From the NCBI GenBank assembly GCA_030748955.1, contig JASMKZ010000008.1, positions 1 to 45,599 of the forward strand: 45,599 nucleotides of DNA, read 5' to 3'. The position numbers and the translations under genes were made by a program. The notes below the pieces were generated by a model that saw nothing but the letters and a program-made list of their open reading frames with translations, was not told where the DNA came from and made no database searches. The DNA is from Fidelibacterota bacterium (GTDB taxonomy: Bacteria > Fidelibacterota > Marinisomatia > SCGC-AAA003-L08 > D37C17). Shown here piece after piece: positions 7,902 through 16,339 of this stretch (the stretch's first letter is position 1; each line of letters starts with the position of its first letter).

Positions 7902-10040
7902 ATGCTTAGAAAAACAATCTACTTAACACTTTTCTCCCTTGTATTACCTCAGGGGTATAATATGGATTTGGTAAGTTTTATGGATTTTGGCCAAAATGTT
8001 TCAGATATCACGGGTTTTTATCAGGATGGCCGAGAGTTTGCTGTAATAGGCCTGCAGAATGCAGCCTCTTTTGTGGATATTACTGACCCTGCTAGCCCAA
8101 CTGAACTTGGACGGATACCCGGTGGCAACAGTATCTGGCGTGATTTGAAATACTGGAACCGGCATGTCTATATAGGCACAGAAGCATCTGATGGTGTGAA
8201 AGTCGTAAGCGTTGATGACCCTGATAATCCTACCCTGGTAAGCACCATATCTGATTTTGGCAACAGCCATAATATCCATATCGATATTGATGGATATCTC
8301 TATGTAGTGGGCGCATCCTCCAATGATGTCTGGATTTATGACCTTACCATGCCTGCATTTCCCCAGTTGGTTGGAACCTGGTCTGGCGAATACCTGCATG
8401 ATATAGAAGTATATAATAATAAGCTGTATGGAGCGGCCATTTATTCAGGATTATTTTATATTGTGGATGTAAGTGATAAGGCCAATCCCACCACTCTTGT
8501 CAGTTATAATACAGGCGGCGGCTATATCAGTACCCATGACTGTGCTGTAACTGAAGATGAAAAATATTTATTTACCGGAGATGAAAATACTGGTGGTCAT
8601 GTAAAAGTCTGGGACATTCAGGATTATGGTAACATTAATTTAGTTGCAGAATACATGACCAACCCTAGTCATTCAGCCCATAATTTGTATGTCCGTCCCG
8701 GAACGGATCTATTAATTATTTCGTATTACGCAGATGGTACCCGGATACTGGATATTTCTGACCCAACCAATCCTATTGAAGCGGCCTATTATGATACCTC
8801 GAATATTGAAGGTCTCTATGTAGGCAACTGGGGAACCTATGCCTATCTTCCAAGTGGATATATTATCTCTAGTGATATTGAAACGGGTATGTATGTATTG
8901 GCAACTTCACTGCTGATTGCTCCACCGGAAATGGAATATTCCACAGGCACAACTGACTTCAGCCTTGCAGAGGGGGAATCAGCATCAGGCAGTATTACCA
9001 TAACCAATACAGGAGATGTGGAATCTGAACTCAATTATAGCCTCTCAACCTCACCTTTTTCCAGTACAGGCGGCAGTGATTCTTTCGGAAATATCTGGAC
9101 GGATTCCAACTCAAATGATGATTATGATTACAGCTGGGTGGATATTTCAGGTTCTGGCAGTCTCTACTCCTTCCCGTCTAATGATGATGCAGGTGAAAGT
9201 ATTTTAATTGGTTTTGATTTCTCTTTCTATGGCGAGAATTATAATTCCCTCATTATAAACCCAAATGGATGGGTGGGTTTTGGCGAGGACAATGATGCCT
9301 GGGACAATACCAACATCCCTTCAGGTGATGCTCCTCGCCCCGCTATTTTTGGTTTGTGGGATGATTTGAACCCGGTAAATGACAATTGCAATTCCTACTG
9401 TTCTGGAAGTGTCTATACCCATGGCAATAGTGAGCGTTTTGTAGTATGGTTTAATGAAGTGGCCCACTGGTATACCAATTTTGAAAACAGTTATTATGAC
9501 TTTCAGATTGTGCTCTACCCGAATGGGGAGATTGCTGTGAATTATAATTCTCTCACAGGTGATCATGATGCCACCATCGGAATACAGAATGCAACTGGAA
9601 CAGATGGCATACAGGTTGCTTCTGGCTCAAGTTTTGCGACTAATAATAGATCCCTCTTTTTTAGTACAGGTTTAGATTGGCTGAGTTTCAGCGGTGAAAC
9701 AACCGGTCAACTAGCATATGGTGCATCTTCCACAAATACCTTTGATGTGAGTTCTTCTGGTCTTCCAAATGGTGATTATACGGGCTACGTAAAAATTACC
9801 TCCAATGGCGGGTCTGCATCTATTCCGGTAAATCTCACTGTGGGTTCTGGCTCTGAAATTATGCCCGGTGATGTGAATATGGACTCTGTCCTGAATGTTC
9901 TGGATGTGGTCATACTGACAAATTTTATTCTGGAAGCGGACACTCCAGATTCAGATCAATTTGAAGCCGGGGATATTAATTCCGATGGTATTTTGAATGT
10001 TCTGGATATTGTCAATTTAGTAAATCTAATTCTGCTATAG
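7902..10040 (+). CDS. Secreted LVIVD/choice-of-anchor B protein with dockerin-like tail
   Basis: A 712-residue exported protein with a short signal peptide (residues 4-17). Residues 20-330 are a choice-of-anchor B domain built from LVIVD-type propeller blades; the phrase DITDPASPTELG and its relatives (DVSDKANPTTLV, DISDPTNPIEAA) mark successive blades. A beta-sandwich region follows (FSLAEGESASGSITITNTG), then a WVDISGSG domain seen in other exported proteins of the FCB group. The last 60 residues are two dockerin-like units (GDVNMDSVLNVLDVVILTN and GDINSDGILNVLDIVNLVN). Ligand and anchor are unknown. Extracellular location is inferred from the signal peptide and tail. Confidence 0.85.
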   Translation: MLRKTIYLTLFSLVLPQGYNMDLVSFMDFGQNVSDITGFYQDGREFAVIGLQNAASFVDITDPASPTELGRIPGGNSIWRDLKYWNRHVYIGTEASDGVKVVSVDDPDNPTLVSTISDFGNSHNIHIDIDGYLYVVGASSNDVWIYDLTMPAFPQLVGTWSGEYLHDIEVYNNKLYGAAIYSGLFYIVDVSDKANPTTLVSYNTGGGYISTHDCAVTEDEKYLFTGDENTGGHVKVWDIQDYGNINLVAEYMTNPSHSAHNLYVRPGTDLLIISYYADGTRILDISDPTNPIEAAYYDTSNIEGLYVGNWGTYAYLPSGYIISSDIETGMYVLATSLLIAPPEMEYSTGTTDFSLAEGESASGSITITNTGDVESELNYSLSTSPFSSTGGSDSFGNIWTDSNSNDDYDYSWVDISGSGSLYSFPSNDDAGESILIGFDFSFYGENYNSLIINPNGWVGFGEDNDAWDNTNIPSGDAPRPAIFGLWDDLNPVNDNCNSYCSGSVYTHGNSERFVVWFNEVAHWYTNFENSYYDFQIVLYPNGEIAVNYNSLTGDHDATIGIQNATGTDGIQVASGSSFATNNRSLFFSTGLDWLSFSGETTGQLAYGASSTNTFDVSSSGLPNGDYTGYVKITSNGGSASIPVNLTVGSGSEIMPGDVNMDSVLNVLDVVILTNFILEADTPDSDQFEAGDINSDGILNVLDIVNLVNLILL

Positions 10041-10073
10041 ATTATATAAAATTACCTTTTTGAAACTTCTTCG

Positions 10074-10095
10074 CTATGATAAATTATTATCATGG
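10074..10095. promoter_or_regulatory. Palindrome upstream of acylase gene
   Basis: ATGATAA and TTATCAT form a perfect 7-base inverted repeat around ATTA, extendable by a T-G and a C-G pair. It lies 23 bases before the acylase start. It could be an operator or a weak hairpin; there is no T-tract after it, so it is not a typical terminator. Confidence 0.3.
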
Positions 10096-10117
10096 AAAGT
10101 GGTCAATAAACAGGTAA

Positions 10118-12490
10118 TTGCAAGCAATCCTCCCCAAATTTCTACGCTGGGTATTCAGTAAATATAATGCACGGAATTATTATCCTCGTAATTATGAGGG
10201 TGAATTCACTATATCTGCAATTACCCAGTCAGCAACTATTTACCGGGATAATTGGCATGTGCCCCATGTATATACAGAATATAATGAAGATATGTTTTTC
10301 TGCCAGGGATATGTACATGCGCAGGATCGTATCTGGCAAATGGAGATTAACCGACGGATTGGTCAGGGGACATTATCTGAAGCTTTTGGGAAAGATGCCC
10401 TCAATACAGATAGGCTCACCCGTACCATTGGTTTCAACCGTTTGGCAAAAGCAGATCTGGAATTACTGAATCCAAAGCATAGAATATTTCTTGAAGCCTA
10501 TGCAAAGGGTGTGAATGAATGGCTGGAACACAACAAATTACCCATAGAATTTACCCTCACACGTATTTCTCCGGAAAGATGGACAGTGTTAGATATACTG
10601 GCATGGGGCAGGGTGATGACCTGGACACTGTCACATGGCTGGTCTGGTGCTCTCACGCGTCAGAAAATCATTAATAAAGTAGGTGATGATATGGCGGAAG
10701 AACTGGGTATTTTTTATCCAGATGGCAACCCTTCCGAAATACCAAATGGAATTGATGTAAATACTCTTCAGGTGGATGAAATGATTGAGTCATCACAGGG
10801 GCCATTTCTAGCAAAAGATATGGAAGGTGGCGGGAGAGGCTCCAATGCCTGGGCAATTTCACCCGAAAAATCTGAGACAGGCCGTCCGCTACTTTGTAAT
10901 GACACCCACCTTGTTTTAAGCATGCCGGGGATCTGGTACATGAATCACCTACACTCAACAGAAGGGTATCATTGTACAGGTTTTTCCATACCGGGTCTGC
11001 CAGGTTTATTACTGGGACATAATGAATATATTGCCTGGGGCATCACGCTGGCGTACACAGATGTGGAAGATATATTTATAGAAAAACAGGATGTAACGGA
11101 CCCAGAAAGATATGAATACCGGGGTGAGTTGAAAAAATATGATACAATACAAGAAATTATTCCCGTTAAAGGAGAGACCAATCATGTAGAAAACATACGG
11201 CAGACAATTCATGGCCCGCTTATAGGCTCTGTAACAGAAAATTCAAGCCAGACAATTTCCTTATGCTCAAAATCATTGCAGCCCAATACCATTATGGATG
11301 GATTTTTCCATATCAATCAGGCAGAAAATTGGAATGATTTCTCTAAGGGAGTTGAAAAAATAAAGGCACCCCAGCTGAATATTATTTACAGTGATACCAA
11401 AGGGAATATTGGCATGTATGTATCTGGGCGTGTGCCTGTCCGGAATAAAGGTGGTGGTGGTGTTCCGGTTTCAGGTTGGACTGGAGAGTTTGATTGGATA
11501 TCTGAAATCCCACATGATGAAATGCCCCATGTATTAAATCCAAAATGTGGATATGTTATTTCATGCAATAATAAAATTACTGATGACAGTTATCCCCACT
11601 ATCTGGGGAATTCATTCATGAATGGGTACCGTGCAGCTCGGATCGAAGAAAAATTTAAGGGATTGAGTAAAATAGATTTTCAATTGGTTCAGGATCTCCA
11701 TATGGATTTTTATTCAATACCGGGAAAGCGAATTAAAGACGGATTAATTTCCGGTCTTCGGACTGCCAAGCCGAAGGCGCAGAAACTTATTGACATACTG
11801 AATAAATGGGATAATACTTTAGATGAGGAGTCTATTGGCGGTACAGTCTATCAGGTGTTTTTATTTAGGTTAATAAAAAATATCGTACAGCCCCATTTGG
11901 GACAAACGCTTACAGCAAAATATCTGGGCATCGGAGATCATCCACTACTATTGCCTGTAAATGAATTGTTGGGTCACAGCAGCGAGGCTATGATTCGTAT
12001 TTTCCAGAATTCTGATTCCAAATGGGTACCATCTGGGAAATCTGCCTTGAGTTTAATTGAGAAATCACTGGTTGAATCATGTCTTTGGCTCGAAGAGAAT
12101 ATGGGATATGAAGCTTCCGGATGGAAATGGGGCAATATCCACCAGGCAGAATTTCAGCACAGCCTATCAGTAAAAAAACCATTAAATCAAGTCTTTAACA
12201 AAGGTCCCTATCCAATTGGTGGAGATACGGATACAGTTCATCAGTCTGCTTATAATCCGTCTGCACCATATCATAGTACATCATGGTGTCCATCCAACCG
12301 CTTTATTGTGGATGTTGGAAACTGGGATGCTTCTCTTGCAGTTTCACCACCGGGGCAGAGTGGAGTGCTGGGAAGTCGGCATTATGATGATATGGTATCC
12401 TTATGGAGGAAAGGGGAATATATTCCCATGCCATGGAGCAGGGAAAAGGTGGAAGAGATGGCTGAATATACGCTTGTAATCAAACCCTGA
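10118..12490 (+). CDS. Penicillin acylase family (Ntn) hydrolase
   Basis: These enzymes hydrolyse amide bonds (penicillins, acyl-homoserine lactones, other N-acyl substrates) after self-cleavage to alpha and beta chains. The catalytic serine that becomes the beta-chain N-terminus is S242 in GRGSNAWAISP. The alpha-chain signature GYVHAQDRIWQMEINRR lies at 64-80. The length of 790 residues is normal. Oddly, the frame opens right after an in-frame stop (TAA at 10115) and the only early start codon is a TTG at 10118. The resulting N-terminus has no signal peptide or membrane segment, although most relatives are exported. Either this member is cytoplasmic or the start region has been lost. The substrate cannot be read from the sequence. 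Confidence 0.88.
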   Translation: MQAILPKFLRWVFSKYNARNYYPRNYEGEFTISAITQSATIYRDNWHVPHVYTEYNEDMFFCQGYVHAQDRIWQMEINRRIGQGTLSEAFGKDALNTDRLTRTIGFNRLAKADLELLNPKHRIFLEAYAKGVNEWLEHNKLPIEFTLTRISPERWTVLDILAWGRVMTWTLSHGWSGALTRQKIINKVGDDMAEELGIFYPDGNPSEIPNGIDVNTLQVDEMIESSQGPFLAKDMEGGGRGSNAWAISPEKSETGRPLLCNDTHLVLSMPGIWYMNHLHSTEGYHCTGFSIPGLPGLLLGHNEYIAWGITLAYTDVEDIFIEKQDVTDPERYEYRGELKKYDTIQEIIPVKGETNHVENIRQTIHGPLIGSVTENSSQTISLCSKSLQPNTIMDGFFHINQAENWNDFSKGVEKIKAPQLNIIYSDTKGNIGMYVSGRVPVRNKGGGGVPVSGWTGEFDWISEIPHDEMPHVLNPKCGYVISCNNKITDDSYPHYLGNSFMNGYRAARIEEKFKGLSKIDFQLVQDLHMDFYSIPGKRIKDGLISGLRTAKPKAQKLIDILNKWDNTLDEESIGGTVYQVFLFRLIKNIVQPHLGQTLTAKYLGIGDHPLLLPVNELLGHSSEAMIRIFQNSDSKWVPSGKSALSLIEKSLVESCLWLEENMGYEASGWKWGNIHQAEFQHSLSVKKPLNQVFNKGPYPIGGDTDTVHQSAYNPSAPYHSTSWCPSNRFIVDVGNWDASLAVSPPGQSGVLGSRHYDDMVSLWRKGEYIPMPWSREKVEEMAEYTLVIKP

Positions 12491-12530
12491 TTCATTCATA
12501 AATTATACTCTCTTTTAACACTCTTTTATT

Positions 12531-13130
12531 TTGACTGATAAGAAATCACCTAATATCCGTATTAACAAGGTTTATACTCGCACTGGGGATGCCGGGAAAA
12601 CGCGCCTGATTGGTGGTGAAGAGAGGTGGAAAGATGATGCCCGGGTGGAAGCCTATGGAACTGTGGATGAGCTGAATTCTGAAATTGGTCTCTGTCGGGA
12701 ATTATTAAAAGAGCAGAAAGAGGATCAGTTTAGTTCACTCATACGTTTCTTAAAGTCTGTACAGAACGAACTTTTTAATCTGGGCAGCCAATTAGCAGCA
12801 GCTGAAGATCGCGATTCTGAAAACCTTCCTCAATTATCGGATGATGCAATCTCCAAACTTGAAAGTAAAATTGATACTGTAAATGAATCGCTTTTAGAAC
12901 TCACATCCTTTATACTTCCAGGTGGGAGTGTGATAAATGCCCAGTTTCACATGGCCCGTAATGTCTGCAGGCGGGCAGAGCGACGGACTGTTACTCTTTC
13001 AAGAAATGAGACTGTTGTTCCAGAAAATATCCGATATTTAAATCGATTGTCGGATGCCCTGTTTGTCTGGAGCAGATGGGTGTCTCATATTCTGGGTGAT
13101 ACAGAAAATTTCTGGAATCCTAATCACTAA
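12531..13130 (+). CDS. PduO-type cob(I)alamin adenosyltransferase
   Basis: This enzyme transfers the adenosyl group of ATP to cob(I)alamin to form adenosylcobalamin. The ATP-binding N-terminal motif TRTGDAGKTRLIGGE and the segment VEAYGTVDELNS are present. The C-terminal signature RNVCRRAERR, which contributes substrate contacts, is intact. The 199 residues fit the trimeric PduO family. A TTG at 12531 is the start; no nearby ATG is in frame. The gene stands alone, without other cobalamin genes, and I see no cobalamin riboswitch in the 40 bases before it. It implies use of adenosylcobalamin, while metH downstream uses methylcobalamin. Confidence 0.93.
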   Translation: MTDKKSPNIRINKVYTRTGDAGKTRLIGGEERWKDDARVEAYGTVDELNSEIGLCRELLKEQKEDQFSSLIRFLKSVQNELFNLGSQLAAAEDRDSENLPQLSDDAISKLESKIDTVNESLLELTSFILPGGSVINAQFHMARNVCRRAERRTVTLSRNETVVPENIRYLNRLSDALFVWSRWVSHILGDTENFWNPNH

Positions 13131-13152
13131 AACCAATCCCTATAGGAAAAAC

Positions 13153-16143
13153 GTGAAGTATATTGTACTAAACGCCATATTGTTTTCTCTGTGTCTGGCT
13201 GCTGAAAAGGAATATTTTCAGCAGCATGTATCCTATGATATTGAGGTCACTCTGGATGATTTGGCCCATACATTGGATGCATATGAAAAAATAATCTATA
13301 CTAATAACTCACCTGATACACTTGATTTTATATGGTTTCATATCTGGCCCAATGCATACAAAAATACAGAGACGGCTTTTGCCAAGCAGCGAGAACGGTT
13401 CTTAAACACCAGTTTTATTTTCTCTGAAGAAAAGAAACGGGGCTATATTGACAGCTTGAATTTTACGGTTGATGGAATTAAAGCAGAATGGGATTATCAT
13501 CAGGATTGGATTGATGTGGCAAAAGTGCAACTGCCAAAGTCCTTGCCTCCCGGCGATGTTATTACCATTGAAACACCGTTCTTTGTCAAACTGCCCAAGG
13601 TGTTTTCACGGCTTGGTCATACGGGTAAACATTATGAAATTACCCAGTGGTATCCAAAGCCGGCTGTTTATGACCATAAAGGTTGGCACCCCATGCCCTA
13701 TTTAGATATGGGAGAGTTTTATAGTGAATTTGGTAGTTTTGATGTGAAAATAACCCTCCCTGAAAAGTACCGAATCATGGCAACGGGTGACCTTATAAAT
13801 GGTGAAGCAGAATATGTCTGGCTGGATTCCCTGGCTCAAGAAGGAGACTCCCTGCATGCTCTAGATAAAAAGGCTTTTAAGAAAGCCATTAAAAAATTGA
13901 AGAAATCTCGAAAAAAGAAAGAAGAGAAAAAGAACTTTCTGCAAAAGCTTAAAGCAAAATTTAAAAAGGAAAAGAAAGAAAGAGAAACGCCCATACTTAA
14001 AACCCTCCATTTCCATCAGGATAATGTTCATGATTTTGCCTGGTTTGCTGATCCGAAATGGATTGTGAGGAAGGGCGTTCTCTATCTGGCAGATTCCACC
14101 CGACAGGTAACACTCTGGAGCATGTATCACCCTAAAAATGCTGAATTATGGGAAAACTCCATTGAATACCTCCATGATTCGGGATACTGGTACAGCGTAT
14201 TTAATGGTGATTATCCGTACAACCATATAACAGCTGTGGATGGTGACATGAGCGCAGGTGGGGGAATGGAATATCCTAATATCACGGTTATTTCTAAAAT
14301 GGACTCCAAACATTTATTAGAAATGGTGATTATGCATGAGGTAGGACATAACTGGTTTTATGGCATACTGGGCAGCAATGAACGTGATCATACATGGATG
14401 GATGAGGGATTGAATGAGTTTTGTAATATCCGCTACTGGGATAAAAAATACGGCAATGAAAATAGAAAATATATTGTAAATGAATTTACTCAGGAAAAAT
14501 TAGGTCCTCTCAGCGTGGGAAAAAATATCCAGTTTGGTTTTTTTGAATATATGGGATATACATCCTGGGTCAAGCGTGGGGATGAAGAACCCCTTGAAAC
14601 TTCTGCAAATGATTTCAAACAGCGCACCAATTACTGGCTCAGCTACTCAAAACCTCTAGTCTATACCTGGCATCTTCTGGACTTTATCGGAGAAGAAACT
14701 ATTGATTCCATTCTCCATAATTATTATGAAGACTGGAAGTTCAGGCATCCCTATCCGGAGGATTATTTTGCCTATGTTAAAAAATACAGTGATAAAGATT
14801 TAAGCTGGTATACCAGTGATGTCTTTTACAAAACGGGAAGAGTTGATTATGCCGCTTCTATTCACAAGGGTGAGGCTGTTTTCAGGAATAATGGTACATT
14901 GACCCTGCCGTTTGAAGCCGCTTTCTATGATAAAAAGGGAAAGGAAATTTCCCGCCATTGGTATGAAAATGTAAAACGGTTTCGCACAGTTACCCTTCCT
15001 GAGGGAGCAAAATCGGTGAAGATCGACCCAGATGAAACGCTTCCAGATATAAACAGACCCAATAATGCCACATCCAAGCCTCTGGCATTCACATGGGTGT
15101 TTGATCAGCCTCAGTATGATAAACGAGAAATCTTCTGGATGCCCTGGGTTTTTAGTGGCAATCAGTATAATGGTTGGACACCTGGTATAAATTTCTATCA
15201 TGGCTTCGTACCCGGGTATGATTATGGTATTGGATTTCGTTCCATGTGGGATTTTAATAATGAAAAGCTTATCGGTTCTGCCAGTGCATCAAAAACGGTA
15301 TATGGGTTTGGTAATTTTTACACAAGTACATTCAGCTTTGATGCTAGAAGAAATGCTGGTAGAACAGGGTTCCATATTGAGTTTGAAGGCAAGCGGAAAG
15401 AACATTTAGAGAAATATCCGGTTTGGACAACAACATTTATTATGGATTATCATGATATCTCTGAAAATACTGTGGATCCTGATTATTATGATTTTGGTGA
15501 GATTGCCACAGGATATGCTGAAATGGAACTCTATAATCGCCCTAATCCCTTTTTGACATACTATTTCCGATCTGCCCTTAAAACGGGGATAGTGAAGAGT
15601 CAATTTTTGAGGGCAAATCTACAGGCCAATATATACTATAGATTTACAAAAAAGTATAAAGCGAAACTTCGTATCTGGGTAGGGGGATTTTTAGACAATT
15701 CTGACCTGCCTCAGCAGTATTTAACCTATCTCAGTGGCAATATTGATCCTGATTTTCGTGATGGATATATTTTTAACCGAACTCCCAAAGTCAATGATGC
15801 ATCTGTAGGAATCGGTCAGTATGATATTGGTGGGCCGTCCATGCATGGTTTGATATTAGAGGGTGAAAAAATGATGGGTGTGAATAATTGGGTGATTTCT
15901 GCTAATTTTGAAATGAATATACCCAAGATACCGGGGAAACCCTTTATGGATGCAGCTATAATTCCCGGGGGGGACTCCTATTTTGATTTTGGGATGAAAA
16001 AATCCTTCGGCCCACTTTCAATTATCATGCCTTTATATCAAAGTTGGGATGAGACTCCCTTTGTAGCCGATACGGACTGGATTTTGGATAGACTTCGTTT
16101 TTCTTTAACCCTGTCTGGCTTTAATGTTCGGAGTATGTTTTAA
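13153..16143 (+). CDS. M1 family metallopeptidase with Lys-rich insert and barrel-like C-terminus
   Basis: A 996-residue exported zinc aminopeptidase-like protein. I chose the GTG at 13153, preceded by AGGA and giving a proper signal peptide (VKYIVLNAILFSLCLAA). The frame is open back to 13054, but that part only overlaps the previous gene. The M1 active site is intact: HEVGH at 395-399 with the third zinc ligand E418 in WMDEGLNEF, and a GAMEN-like GGGMEYPN at 370-377. Residues 238-277 are half lysine and may form a charged helix. After the peptidase, the last 330 residues are rich in alternating aromatic strands and end in phenylalanine. This resembles an outer-membrane beta-barrel, which is an inference from pattern only. 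Confidence 0.85.
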   Translation: MKYIVLNAILFSLCLAAEKEYFQQHVSYDIEVTLDDLAHTLDAYEKIIYTNNSPDTLDFIWFHIWPNAYKNTETAFAKQRERFLNTSFIFSEEKKRGYIDSLNFTVDGIKAEWDYHQDWIDVAKVQLPKSLPPGDVITIETPFFVKLPKVFSRLGHTGKHYEITQWYPKPAVYDHKGWHPMPYLDMGEFYSEFGSFDVKITLPEKYRIMATGDLINGEAEYVWLDSLAQEGDSLHALDKKAFKKAIKKLKKSRKKKEEKKNFLQKLKAKFKKEKKERETPILKTLHFHQDNVHDFAWFADPKWIVRKGVLYLADSTRQVTLWSMYHPKNAELWENSIEYLHDSGYWYSVFNGDYPYNHITAVDGDMSAGGGMEYPNITVISKMDSKHLLEMVIMHEVGHNWFYGILGSNERDHTWMDEGLNEFCNIRYWDKKYGNENRKYIVNEFTQEKLGPLSVGKNIQFGFFEYMGYTSWVKRGDEEPLETSANDFKQRTNYWLSYSKPLVYTWHLLDFIGEETIDSILHNYYEDWKFRHPYPEDYFAYVKKYSDKDLSWYTSDVFYKTGRVDYAASIHKGEAVFRNNGTLTLPFEAAFYDKKGKEISRHWYENVKRFRTVTLPEGAKSVKIDPDETLPDINRPNNATSKPLAFTWVFDQPQYDKREIFWMPWVFSGNQYNGWTPGINFYHGFVPGYDYGIGFRSMWDFNNEKLIGSASASKTVYGFGNFYTSTFSFDARRNAGRTGFHIEFEGKRKEHLEKYPVWTTTFIMDYHDISENTVDPDYYDFGEIATGYAEMELYNRPNPFLTYYFRSALKTGIVKSQFLRANLQANIYYRFTKKYKAKLRIWVGGFLDNSDLPQQYLTYLSGNIDPDFRDGYIFNRTPKVNDASVGIGQYDIGGPSMHGLILEGEKMMGVNNWVISANFEMNIPKIPGKPFMDAAIIPGGDSYFDFGMKKSFGPLSIIMPLYQSWDETPFVADTDWILDRLRFSLTLSGFNVRSMF

Positions 16144-16195
16144 TGCAGCTTATCCGTCATAAATAAGGAAAAAGAATGATACCAGGGCCATTTTT

Positions 16196-16215
16196 TTCGT
16201 TGAAATTCGTTGAAA
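16196..16215 (+). repeat. Tandem 10-bp direct repeat in metH promoter region
   Basis: TTCGTTGAAA occurs twice head to tail (16196-16205 and 16206-16215), just upstream of the predicted -10 of the met operon. It could bind a regulator or contribute to the -35 region. Confidence 0.5.
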
Positions 16216-16229
16216 TAGTTATTTGAAAT

Positions 16230-16235
16230 TATAAT
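16230..16235 (+). promoter_or_regulatory. Predicted -10 box of met operon
   Basis: A perfect TATAAT. Transcription from it would begin near 16242, about 12 bases before the SAM-II aptamer, which fits a riboswitch leader well. The -35 is unclear: TTGAAA at 16210-16215 would leave only a 14-base spacer. Confidence 0.5.
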
Positions 16236-16253
16236 TAGAATCAAGTTAAATTT

Positions 16254-16308
16254 CCCTGTCGTGATTTATACCAAATTGCCGCGACGTAAAAAAAGTTGCT
16301 AAAGAGGG
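16254..16308 (+). ncRNA. SAM-II riboswitch aptamer
   Basis: The segment matches the conserved SAM-II (metA/SAM-alpha) core in order: a P1 strand GUCGUG (16258-16263), the loop AUUUA then ACC and UUGC, the other P1 strand CGCGAC (16280-16285; six pairs including one G-U), an A-rich linker UAAAAAAAG, and the hallmark GCUAAA followed by GAGGG (16298-16308). In SAM-II, loop nucleotides pair with the 3' segment in an H-type pseudoknot that encloses S-adenosylmethionine. It lies directly before metH-metF-metK-ahcY, exactly the context expected. SAM binding should lower expression. Identification rests on motif memory and pairing by eye. Confidence 0.9.
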
Positions 16309-16310
16309 TG

Positions 16311-16339
16311 AAACCGGTTTAGTGCCGGTTTTTTATTTT
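16311..16339 (+). terminator. Intrinsic terminator of the SAM-II expression platform
   Basis: AAACCGG (16311-16317) pairs perfectly with CCGGTTT (16325-16331) around a 7-base loop, followed by a T-rich run to 16339. It begins three bases after the aptamer and ends at the metH start codon, so it looks like a transcriptional expression platform rather than the end of the upstream peptidase gene. Confidence 0.75.

Noticed and set aside
4985..10040. Cellulosome components
   Set aside because: Dockerin-like tails occur, but no cohesin, carbohydrate-binding module or glycoside hydrolase is encoded in the window.
12491..12530. Cobalamin riboswitch before the adenosyltransferase
   Set aside because: Only 40 bases separate the genes and no B12-box-like sequence is present. 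The metH leader is also too short for one and matches SAM-II instead.
13054..13152. Upstream extension of the M1 peptidase frame
   Set aside because: It overlaps the adenosyltransferase gene and would put 33 non-signal residues before a clear signal peptide that starts at the GTG at 13153.
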